A stretch of 8,367 nt of DNA, taken from contig CAMOKK010000053.1 of assembly GCA_946617545.1 (NCBI GenBank), positions 1-8,367 on the forward strand, in the 5' to 3' direction. Source of the DNA: an uncultured Bacteroidales bacterium (GTDB lineage Bacteria; Bacteroidota; Bacteroidia; Bacteroidales; UBA932). The notes under the pieces are model-generated. The model did not search any database, was not told the DNA's origin, and saw only the letters and a program-made list of their open reading frames with translations. Positions within the stretch are counted from its first letter, which is position 1. Each line of letters begins with the position of its first letter. The translations under genes and the position numbers were made by a program. Below, piece by piece: positions 1 to 5,101 of this stretch.

Positions 1-55
1 ATCCTCCTCCGCCAAAGGAAACCCACTCTTCAAGATTAATGATTTTTGCTTCCAT
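1..55 (-). CDS. N-terminal fragment of an unidentified protein, cut by the left edge
   Basis: An ATG at 53-55 (minus strand) opens a frame that stays open to the window edge, giving MEAKIINLEEWVSFGGGG. It begins only 3 nt after the stop codon of the permease gene, so the two are probably co-transcribed. The run of glycines about 15 residues in resembles the glycine-rich nucleotide loop at the start of some kinase-like or aminoglycoside-phosphotransferase-like proteins, but 18 residues are too few to assign a family. That the frame is a real gene is inferred from its spacing and natural-looking start; function is left open. Confidence 0.5.
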   Translation of the reverse strand, partial: MEAKIINLEEWVSFGGGG

Positions 56-58
56 ATA

Positions 59-1285
59 TTATTGTTTCTTTCCTTTGAAGGTATAGCCCGTCTTTTCAAC
101 GGCGGCTCGGAGGTCTTCCTCCCTGGCCGGTCCCTTGACGGTGAGGGTGTTCCGGGAGGCGTTGGCCTTGGCGCTTTCCACGCCGGGGATTTCCTCAACG
201 GAGCGCACCACCGCCGCCTCGCAGTGGCTGCAGTGCATCCCTTCCACCGTATAAACGGTCACATCTGCCTCTTGGGCCGATTTGTGCAAAATCTTATCGA
301 AGAGTTTCATAAGTAAAGCATAAATAATCAAAACAGTCAAAACGCCGGCACAGATGAGCTTGAAGAGGCCCGGGCCGCCGGCTCCGTGATGGGCTGCATG
401 GTGCATGGAGTCCATGGGAATCTGAAGGCCGACGGCATTCACCGCAAAGCCGAAGCCGATGGCAAACACCACGATGGTAAGAAGGTAAATCCAGGTAAAA
501 CGGCGTCCCAGAGCCTTACGGACTACCAAGATGGAGGCCATGTTCACCGCCGGACCGGCCATGAGCATGACCAGTGCCGCTCCCGGAGAGAGCCCTTTCA
601 TGATAAGGGCCGCCGCCACCGGAATGCTGCCGGTGGAGCAGATGTACATGGGAATGGCAATCAGCAGAATCACCAGCATCTGCAGCAGGGGCTGCGAGCC
701 GAAGCGCAGGAAAAAGCTGTCCGGCACCGCCACCTGGATGAGGGCGGCCACCAGCAGGCCCAGCACCAGGCGCCCGCCGATATCCTGTATCATGTCATAA
801 TAGGCATATTTGAGAACCCGCCAAAGGCGGTTTCCGCTTTCAACGCGGCAGGATGCGTCCGCAAAGCCGTCTCCCTCCCCTTCCTTGACAAAGCGGTTTA
901 CCAGCAGTCCCCCGCACACACCGGTCACCAGCGCGGCCACGGGACGCACGACGGCAAAGCCCAGGCCCATCAGCGAGAAGGTGGCCAGGATAGAATCGAT
1001 TCCCGTCTGCGGCGTAGCAATCAGAAAAGAAGCCACGGCGCCCTTGGAGGCACCCTCTTTTTTAAGCCCCACCGCCGTGGGAATGACCCCGCAGGAACAA
1101 AGCGGCAGCGGAACACCCAGCAGCGCCGCCCAAAGAACGGCGAACTTGTTGTCTTTAGAAAGGTAGCGCGCGTAGAAGCGCTTAGGCACAAACACGTGCA
1201 GAATGCCCGCGATGAGAAAACCCAGCAGCAGATATGGGCTCATCTCACAGACCACATTCAGGAGTGAAGTAAAGAATGCATGCAT
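59..1285 (-). CDS. SO_0444-type Cu/Zn efflux permease (ArsP_1/DUF318 fold) with C-terminal HMA domain
   Basis: A 408-residue polytopic inner-membrane permease of the YraQ/ArsP_1 (PF03773) superfamily, most like the SO_0444 family of predicted Cu/Zn exporters. The first half carries the hallmark PLCSCGVIPTAVGL (about 61-74; Cys63 and Cys65) and ATPQTGIDS (90-98). The second half repeats the theme with YICSTGSIPVA (214-224, Cys216) and GPAVN (244-248), so the protein has two related membrane halves. A His/Met-rich stretch MDSMHHAAHH lies at 291-300. A final membrane segment (about 308-328) leads to a cytoplasmic HMA domain (about 342-402) with GMHCSHC (Cys352, Cys355), the usual soft-metal site. 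Family knowledge supports metal export; the substrate (Cu, Zn or other) is inferred. The ATG at 1283-1285 is the only sensible start, as no in-frame upstream start lies close by. The gene is divergent from the DUF4491 gene. Confidence 0.85.
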   Translation of the reverse strand: MHAFFTSLLNVVCEMSPYLLLGFLIAGILHVFVPKRFYARYLSKDNKFAVLWAALLGVPLPLCSCGVIPTAVGLKKEGASKGAVASFLIATPQTGIDSILATFSLMGLGFAVVRPVAALVTGVCGGLLVNRFVKEGEGDGFADASCRVESGNRLWRVLKYAYYDMIQDIGGRLVLGLLVAALIQVAVPDSFFLRFGSQPLLQMLVILLIAIPMYICSTGSIPVAAALIMKGLSPGAALVMLMAGPAVNMASILVVRKALGRRFTWIYLLTIVVFAIGFGFAVNAVGLQIPMDSMHHAAHHGAGGPGLFKLICAGVLTVLIIYALLMKLFDKILHKSAQEADVTVYTVEGMHCSHCEAAVVRSVEEIPGVESAKANASRNTLTVKGPAREEDLRAAVEKTGYTFKGKKQ

Positions 1286-1294
1286 ACTATCATG

Positions 1295-1327
1295 CGAAGT
1301 TAGTATTTTTTTCTATCTTTGTTCAAT
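1295..1327 (-). promoter_or_regulatory. Candidate promoter of the metal-efflux permease
   Basis: On the minus strand, TTG (1324-1326) is followed after 21 bp by TAACTTCG (1295-1302), one mismatch from the Bacteroidetes -7 consensus TAnnTTTG. Transcription would start within a few bases of the permease ATG at 1285, giving a very short or absent leader. The -33 side lies inside the palindrome at 1323-1336. This is a weak match, offered because it is the best one in the 57-bp gap. Confidence 0.35.
1314..1321 (+). promoter_or_regulatory. -7 box TATCTTTG of the DUF4491 gene
   Basis: TATCTTTG matches TAnnTTTG exactly and lies 21 nt before the ATG at 1343, the right place for a short leader. No clear TTTG -33 element is visible at the expected 19-21 bp upstream. 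It sits within the spacer of the candidate permease promoter on the other strand, so the two promoters probably interfere. Confidence 0.5.
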
Positions 1328-1336
1328 TTAAATTGA
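1323..1336. repeat. 14-bp perfect palindrome TCAATTTAAATTGA between divergent genes
   Basis: A perfect inverted repeat with no spacer lies between the permease and DUF4491 genes. It overlaps the candidate -33 element of the permease and lies just downstream of the DUF4491 -7 box. Its position suits an operator for a dimeric regulator, for instance a metal sensor controlling efflux. It is A/T-rich, so chance is possible, and no regulator gene is adjacent. Confidence 0.4.
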
Positions 1337-1342
1337 TATAAA

Positions 1343-1711
1343 ATGAACTTTAGCGGAATCATCGTTGGCGTAGCCGTTTTCCTTATCATCGGCATCTGCC
1401 ATCCCATCGTGATTAAAATGGAGTATTACTGGAGCAAGCGCAGCTGGTGGGTGCTGGCCCTGGCCGGCGTCTTGTTCTCCGTCCTCTCCCTCCTTCTTGA
1501 CGGCATCATCCCCTCCACCATCGCCGGTGCCACCGCCTTCTCCTGCTTCTGGGGCATCCATGAACTGCTCTTCCAGGAAACCCGCGTGCTCAGGGGCTGG
1601 TTCCCGGAGAACCCCGCCCGTCACGAGTATTATGAGCGCAGGCGCAAGGAACTGGGAGAAAAGCTCACTCCCTATGCCAACCACAAACACCTGAAAGAAA
1701 AAATCAAGTAA
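1343..1711 (+). CDS. DUF4491 family small membrane protein
   Basis: A 122-residue protein of a Bacteroidetes-typical family of unknown function. The N-terminus is a membrane segment (about 4-24) that runs into HPIVIKMEYYWSKRSWW, a pattern I recognise as characteristic of DUF4491. Two more hydrophobic segments follow (about 34-50 and 56-74). The C-terminal part is soluble and charged, with RGWFPENPARHEYYERRRKE-type sequence (about 88-107), also typical of the family. Length and architecture are complete. It stands alone on the plus strand with its own -7 box and ends just before the peroxide-operon promoter. No function can be inferred from context. Confidence 0.8.
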   Translation: MNFSGIIVGVAVFLIIGICHPIVIKMEYYWSKRSWWVLALAGVLFSVLSLLLDGIIPSTIAGATAFSCFWGIHELLFQETRVLRGWFPENPARHEYYERRRKELGEKLTPYANHKHLKEKIK

Positions 1712-1721
1712 TTTTTTCAAA

Positions 1722-1737
1722 ATATCGCTTGCGATAT
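1722..1737. promoter_or_regulatory. Candidate OhrR operator 1, ATATCGC-TT-GCGATAT
   Basis: A perfect inverted repeat with 7-bp arms and a 2-bp centre overlaps the -33 element (TTG, 1729-1731) of the gpx-ohrR-gpx promoter. A dimer bound here would block RNA polymerase. Its core ATCGC-NN-GCGAT resembles the core of the second repeat at 1760-1771 (ATCGT-NN-ACGAT). Assignment to the OhrR encoded in the operon is inferred from position and from the autoregulation usual in MarR/OhrR loci. Confidence 0.6.
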
Positions 1738-1758
1738 AAAATATTTGTCGTATATTTG
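1729..1758 (+). promoter_or_regulatory. Promoter of the gpx-ohrR-gpx operon
   Basis: TTG at 1729-1731 and TATATTTG at 1751-1758 are separated by 19 bp and match the Bacteroidetes -33/-7 pattern. Transcription is expected to start a few bases after 1758, inside the second inverted repeat, leaving a leader of roughly 105 nt before the gpx ATG at 1870. A second ATATTTG at 1741-1747 makes an 11-bp tandem near-copy of the -7 box, but it lacks the leading TA at the right position. Confidence 0.65.
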
Positions 1759-1778
1759 CATCGTGAACGATACAAATA
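1753..1778. promoter_or_regulatory. Candidate OhrR operator 2, 26-bp imperfect palindrome
   Basis: The left arm is TATTTG-C-ATCGT (1753-1764), the centre GA (1765-1766), and the right arm ACGAT-A-CAAATA (1767-1778). All base pairs match except C1759/A1772. It covers the end of the -7 box and the expected transcription start. Its core matches operator 1 in the form ATCGY-NN-RCGAT, with centres 36 bp apart. In RNA it could also fold as a 5' hairpin, but position and resemblance to operator 1 favour a protein-binding site. Confidence 0.55.
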
Positions 1779-1791
1779 AGCATTATACACT

Positions 1792-1857
1792 ATGAACGCA
1801 CAAACATCCATTCAGATTCTGCAGGCCTACGCCACGGACCTGGGAGCGGCGGCATAA
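1792..1857 (+). CDS. Possible 21-residue leader ORF upstream of gpx
   Basis: An ATG follows the A/T-rich leader (TTATACACTATG) and opens 21 codons starting MNAQTSIQIL and ending DLGAAA before TAA at 1855-1857. It lies in the same frame as gpx and stops 12 nt before the gpx ATG. It has no signal peptide or recognisable domain. It could be a translated upstream ORF that feeds ribosomes into gpx, a remnant of a lost first gene, or noise. The codons look like those of neighbouring genes, but the stretch is too short to test. Confidence 0.3.
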   Translation: MNAQTSIQILQAYATDLGAAA

Positions 1858-1869
1858 AACGGACAAGAC

Positions 1870-2346
1870 ATGGAAAAGATTTATGATTTCAAGGCCCTGA
1901 ACAACAAGGGGGCCGAGGTAAACTTCAGCGAATTCGAGGGCAAAGTGCTCATGATTGTGAACACGGCGTCCAAGTGCGGCTTTACGCCCCAGTACGACGG
2001 CCTGGAAGCCCTGTACAAGAAGTACAAGGACCAGGGGCTGGTGATTGTGGGCTTCCCCTGCGACCAGTTTGCCCACCAGGAGCCCGGCTCCAACGAGGAA
2101 ATTGCGGAATTCTGCCGCCTGAACCACGGCGTCACCTTCCCGCTCATGGCCAAGATTGAGGTGAACGGAGACAACGCCCACCCCATCTACAAATACCTCA
2201 AGGCCCAAACCAAAGGTATCCTCGGAAGCGCCATCAAGTGGAACTTCACCAAATTCCTCATCAACCGGGACGGCAGCGTCATCAAACGTTACGCCCCCAC
2301 CGTAACCCCGGAAAAGATGGAGAAGGACATTCAGGGAATGCTCTGA
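1870..2346 (+). CDS. gpx: Glutathione peroxidase-family thiol peroxidase, cytosolic
   Basis: A 158-residue enzyme with no signal peptide that reduces hydrogen peroxide or organic hydroperoxides. The peroxidatic Cys36 lies in [12 protein letters not shown]. The rest of the Gpx tetrad is present: Gln70 in [12 protein letters not shown], and Trp124 and Asn125 in KWNFTKFL. Cys82 in [14 protein letters not shown] sits at the resolving-cysteine position of thioredoxin-dependent Gpx enzymes, 46 residues after Cys36. Thioredoxin rather than glutathione is therefore the likely reductant, which also suits Bacteroidetes. The active site uses Cys, not selenocysteine. The gene is first in a three-gene operon behind the palindromic promoter. 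Its TGA overlaps the ATG of the regulator (TGATG), indicating translational coupling. Confidence 0.92.
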   Translation: MEKIYDFKALNNKGAEVNFSEFEGKVLMIVNTASKCGFTPQYDGLEALYKKYKDQGLVIVGFPCDQFAHQEPGSNEEIAEFCRLNHGVTFPLMAKIEVNGDNAHPIYKYLKAQTKGILGSAIKWNFTKFLINRDGSVIKRYAPTVTPEKMEKDIQGML

Positions 2347-2801
2347 TGGCTGCCGAGGAATTTCTGCTGGACAATCAGCTCTGTTTCAGGCTGTACACCG
2401 CTTCGCGCCTTCTCACCCAGGCCTACCATCCCCTGCTGAGCGCCAAGGGTCTCACCTATCCTCAGTATCTGGTACTGCTGGTCCTGTGGGAGAAGGACGC
2501 CCAGCCGGTGAACGACATTGCCAAGCGGCTGCTGCTGGAAACCAACACCGTCACTCCCCTGCTCAAGAGGATGGAGGCCGAAGGCATCCTGACGCGCCGC
2601 AAGGGAGAAAAGGACGCCCGGCAGATGATTGTTTCCCTCACCCCCAAAGGAAAGAATCTGCAAAAAGAACTCAAAGACGTCCCGGCCACGGTGGGAAGTG
2701 CCGTCCTCTGCAAGGAAGTGACGCCCGAAACCGTTCCGGGGCTGTTTATGACTCTGGACGGAATTATCGGCCAATTATCCAAAAAACAACATGAATCTTA
2801 A
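2346..2801 (+). CDS. ohrR: OhrR-type MarR family redox-sensing repressor
   Basis: A 151-residue winged-helix regulator. The start is the ATG at 2346, which shares its A with the gpx stop; the same frame is open further upstream, but only inside gpx. The N-terminal LDNQLCFRLYTASR is the OhrR signature, with sensing Cys13. Tyr27 and Tyr38 occupy the same offsets (+14, +25) as the two tyrosines that contact the reactive Cys in Bacillus OhrR. Cys122 lies near the position of the second cysteine of two-Cys OhrR proteins such as that of Xanthomonas, so an intersubunit disulfide is possible. The recognition helix region is about 64-78 (ETNTVTPLLKRMEAEG) and the wing has Asp90-x-Arg92. It probably represses its own operon through the repeats at 1722-1778 and releases on organic peroxide. 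Its end overlaps the next gene by 11 bp. Confidence 0.88.
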   Translation: MAAEEFLLDNQLCFRLYTASRLLTQAYHPLLSAKGLTYPQYLVLLVLWEKDAQPVNDIAKRLLLETNTVTPLLKRMEAEGILTRRKGEKDARQMIVSLTPKGKNLQKELKDVPATVGSAVLCKEVTPETVPGLFMTLDGIIGQLSKKQHES

Positions 2802-3402
2802 AACCCTTTTGGCGGCCTGCATAGCCGTCACCCTAAGCGCCTGCAGCACAGACATGGACACCATCTATCAATTCAAAGACAGCAGCAACAAGGGCCAGGA
2901 GGTGGACTTCTCCCAGTTCAAGGGAAAAGTGCTCCTGATTGCCAACACCGCTTCCAAATGCGGTTTTACGCCCCAGTACGAAGGCCTGGAGGCCCTCTAT
3001 CAACAGTACAAGGACCAAGGCCTGGTGGTGATTGGCTTCCCCTGCGACCAGTTCGGTCACCAGGAGCCCGGAACGGCCGATGAGATTGAGACCTTCTGCA
3101 AGCTCAATTACGGCGTCACCTTCCCGCTCATGGCCAAGACGGAAGTGAACGGAGAAAACGCCAATCCCATCTTCCAGTGGCTCTACGGACAGCTTCCCTT
3201 CCAGGGCTTCGGAGATTCCGACACCGCCAAAATGATGGACAAGATGCTCTCCGGACGCAATCCGAACTATGCAGCCAACCCGGACATCAAGTGGAACTTC
3301 ACCAAGTTCCTGGTGGACAAAAAGGGAAAGGCCGTGGCCCGCTTCGAGCCCACAGCCACGCCCGAATCCATGAAAGAGGCCATCGAAAAGCTGCTCAAAT
3401 AG
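2791..3402 (+). CDS. gpx: Gpx-family thiol peroxidase, predicted lipoprotein
   Basis: A 203-residue paralogue of the first gene in the operon, about 70% identical by eye over the first 110 aligned residues. It carries a lipoprotein signal peptide: MNLK, a hydrophobic stretch, and lipobox LSAC with acylated Cys18. The mature enzyme would sit in the periplasm or on a membrane. Catalytic residues are intact: Cys57 ([12 protein letters not shown]), Gln91, Trp168 and Asn169 (KWNFTKFL). Cys103 is at the resolving position. About 23 extra residues lie before the Trp-Asn pair (roughly 133-163, including KMLSGRNPNY), as in larger BtuE-like bacterial Gpx enzymes and absent from the cytosolic copy. The ATG lies inside the last codons of ohrR, so translation is coupled. 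The 3' end overlaps convergent anmK by 8 bp. Confidence 0.9.
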   Translation: MNLKTLLAACIAVTLSACSTDMDTIYQFKDSSNKGQEVDFSQFKGKVLLIANTASKCGFTPQYEGLEALYQQYKDQGLVVIGFPCDQFGHQEPGTADEIETFCKLNYGVTFPLMAKTEVNGENANPIFQWLYGQLPFQGFGDSDTAKMMDKMLSGRNPNYAANPDIKWNFTKFLVDKKGKAVARFEPTATPESMKEAIEKLLK

Positions 3403-4456
3403 TTTTAAAGAGCATCCCGCCTATATTGTCCTGTCTGGCTCCGGTGACGGAACGCAGGCAGGACACTTGGTTTGTCATGTACAGTACGCCCAGGAAGGCG
3501 AAGATGAGCGCTTCCTTGAACTCGATGATGGCCGGTTCCGGCACAACCACATGGCAGCCGGAGAGCTCCCGCATCCGCGCTATCAGGAACTTGTTGTAGG
3601 CTCCCCCGCCCGTTACCAGCAGGCTGCGTCCGGGTTTCGTAACCTTGGCAAGCTGCTGGGCGCAATGCTCGTAATACGTCCTAAGAAGGTCCTCCAAGGA
3701 AAGGCCGCAGCCGTCCAGGAGCGGGAACACCCGGGCTTCCACCCATTCCCGGCCCAGGGACTTGGGCGCCGGTGCGGAATAATAATCCAGGGCATTGAGC
3801 CTGTCTAAAAGCGGCTGGTTCACGCTGCCCCGGGAGGCTATCTGCCCGTCCCGGTCCATATCCAGCCCCACGCTGCGGGCAAAGCGGTTGATGACATAAT
3901 TCACCGGAGAAATGTCAAAGGCGATGCGCCTATCCCCTTCCCGCCAGGAAATATTGGAAAAGCCGCCGATATTCAGGCAGTAATCGTACTCCCCGAAAAG
4001 CAGATTGTCCCCAACCGGCACCAGCGGAGCGCCCTGGCCGCCCAGCATGATGTCCAGGCGGCGGAAGTCCGACACGGTGGGAATCCCCGTTTCGGCCGCA
4101 ATGGCGGCGCCGTCTCCAATCTGGAACATAATCCGCTTGGCGGGCTCGTGGAAGACGGTGGAGCCGTGCGAGGCGATGATATCCGGCTTCACCCCGAACT
4201 CCGCCATGAATTCGTTCACCCGTCGGCCCAGATAGCGGCCATACTCGCTGTGGAAGGCCACAAATTCATAGGCCGACATGTGCTGGACGTCCCGGGCAAG
4301 CTTCTGCCGCAGTTCCTCCGGGTAATCATAGCCCCGGGCACAGTCAATGTGGAAGGACCATCGGCCCTCCCGGCAGCTGAAAGTGGCGCAGCAGACATCC
4401 AGGCCGTCCACGGAAGTTCCGGACATCAGGCCGATACTGGTCATCGTTTGGCTCAT
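3395..4456 (-). CDS. anmK: Anhydro-N-acetylmuramic acid kinase
   Basis: A 353-residue cytosolic sugar kinase that opens and phosphorylates 1,6-anhydro-MurNAc to MurNAc-6-phosphate in peptidoglycan recycling. Family motifs in order: GLMSGTSVDGLD (9-20, phosphate-binding loop), ASHGSTVFHEP (95-105), GGQGAPLVPVGD (139-150), LNIGGFSNIS (161-170), FDISPVN (180-186, with the probable catalytic base Asp181), and VTGGGAYN (281-288). The DISPVN form, in place of the proteobacterial DTGPGN, resembles Bacteroidetes homologues I know. The length is slightly below the usual 365-390. Start: ATG at 4456, with a second in-frame ATG four codons later as an alternative. A two-codon ATG-CAA-TGA mini-ORF (4453-4461) ends on the start codon. 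No murQ or nag genes are adjacent, so recycling partners are elsewhere. Confidence 0.93.
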   Translation of the reverse strand: MSQTMTSIGLMSGTSVDGLDVCCATFSCREGRWSFHIDCARGYDYPEELRQKLARDVQHMSAYEFVAFHSEYGRYLGRRVNEFMAEFGVKPDIIASHGSTVFHEPAKRIMFQIGDGAAIAAETGIPTVSDFRRLDIMLGGQGAPLVPVGDNLLFGEYDYCLNIGGFSNISWREGDRRIAFDISPVNYVINRFARSVGLDMDRDGQIASRGSVNQPLLDRLNALDYYSAPAPKSLGREWVEARVFPLLDGCGLSLEDLLRTYYEHCAQQLAKVTKPGRSLLVTGGGAYNKFLIARMRELSGCHVVVPEPAIIEFKEALIFAFLGVLYMTNQVSCLRSVTGARQDNIGGMLFKTI

Positions 4457-4478
4457 TGCATTCTCGTTTTAGTCTGTA

Positions 4479-4486
4479 CAAAGATA
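4479..4486 (-). promoter_or_regulatory. -7 box TATCTTTG of anmK
   Basis: An exact TAnnTTTG match on the minus strand, 22 nt before the anmK ATG, predicting a leader of about 15-18 nt. No good -33 TTTG is seen at the expected distance. It lies 12 bp from the plus-strand -7 box at 4499-4506, so the two polymerase footprints overlap. Confidence 0.55.
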
Positions 4487-4498
4487 GAAGATTTTTCG

Positions 4499-4506
4499 TA
4501 TATTTG
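4499..4506 (+). promoter_or_regulatory. -7 box TATATTTG of the FNT-family gene
   Basis: An exact TAnnTTTG match 19 nt before the ATG at 4526. A convincing -33 element is not visible. It is back to back with the anmK -7 box, and the upstream part of each promoter falls on the other. Confidence 0.55.
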
Positions 4507-4525
4507 GATGTAAAACAGCGACGCC

Positions 4526-5101
4526 ATGAGTAAAGACAACAGACTTTCTCTCTTCGCCGGCCTCCTGATAGGCCTGGGCGCATACGGTTTCCTGGCCCTC
4601 GGCGGCATTCCCGGGGCCGTCATCTTCGCCTTCGGCCTGGTGGGCGTGGTGCTCTCCGGCACCCTCCTGTATACGGGCAAGGCGGGTGTGATGACGGATA
4701 TCGGCGCCCTTGCCAAAATCTGGCTGTTCAATGTGCTGGGCTGTATCCTTATCGGCCTGCTGGTGCTTTCCATCGGCGGAGAGCCCATGGAAAGGGCGCA
4801 GACGGTGGTAGCCGGAAGACTGGCCCAAGGCCCTTGGCGCTCCTTCCTCAGGGCTGTGGGCTGCGGTCTTATCATCGACATTTCCGTCTGGCTGTACCGC
4901 AGTTCCAAGTCCCTGGTACCGGTCCTCTTCGGCGTGCCGCTGTTCATCGTTTGCGGCTTCTACCACTCTATCGCGGATGTAGTGTACCTGGTTGGCGCCC
5001 GGACCTGGAGTTCCGCCATCCTCTGGTACTACCCCGTCATCGTAATAGGAAACTATGTGGGCTGCAATGTGCGCCGCGTAGTGCTCCCTAAAGAGAGCTA
5101 A
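4526..5101 (+). CDS. Compact formate/nitrite transporter (FNT) family protein
   Basis: A 191-residue integral membrane protein with about six membrane segments (roughly 8-26, 29-50, 61-84, 105-124, 129-157, 162-181). Two FNT landmarks are visible. LLYTGK (47-52) matches the omega-loop LFTGN, with Thr50 at the place of FocA Thr91. GFYHSIAD (144-151) matches GFEHSIAN, with His147 at the place of the conserved pore histidine. IGNYVG (174-179) matches the family's last-helix GN motif. FNT proteins are pentameric channels for formate, nitrite, hydrosulfide or lactate. This one is much shorter than FocA or NirC (about 270-285 residues), mainly through a shorter N-terminus and loops, and replaces Asn of TGN by Lys52 and Glu of GFEH by Tyr146. 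Substrate is therefore uncertain. Its stop overlaps the convergent receptor gene by 4 bp. Confidence 0.75.
   Translation: MSKDNRLSLFAGLLIGLGAYGFLALGGIPGAVIFAFGLVGVVLSGTLLYTGKAGVMTDIGALAKIWLFNVLGCILIGLLVLSIGGEPMERAQTVVAGRLAQGPWRSFLRAVGCGLIIDISVWLYRSSKSLVPVLFGVPLFIVCGFYHSIADVVYLVGARTWSSAILWYYPVIVIGNYVGCNVRRVVLPKES

Noticed and set aside
386..1267. Long plus-strand open frame opposite the permease
   Set aside because: Its translation is rich in His, Arg and Gln with no domain or membrane pattern, as expected of the antisense of a GC-rich gene; the permease on the minus strand has clear family motifs.
1697..1718. GAAAAAAT-CAAGTA-ATTTTTTC inverted repeat across the DUF4491 stop codon as a terminator
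   Set aside because: The stem is almost entirely A/T and there is no T-run immediately after it, so it would be too weak for a confident intrinsic terminator.
2238..2345. N-terminal extension of the MarR/OhrR frame upstream of 2346
   Set aside because: The extra 36 codons lie inside gpx in another frame and look like shadow sequence; the OhrR signature begins right after the ATG that overlaps the gpx stop.
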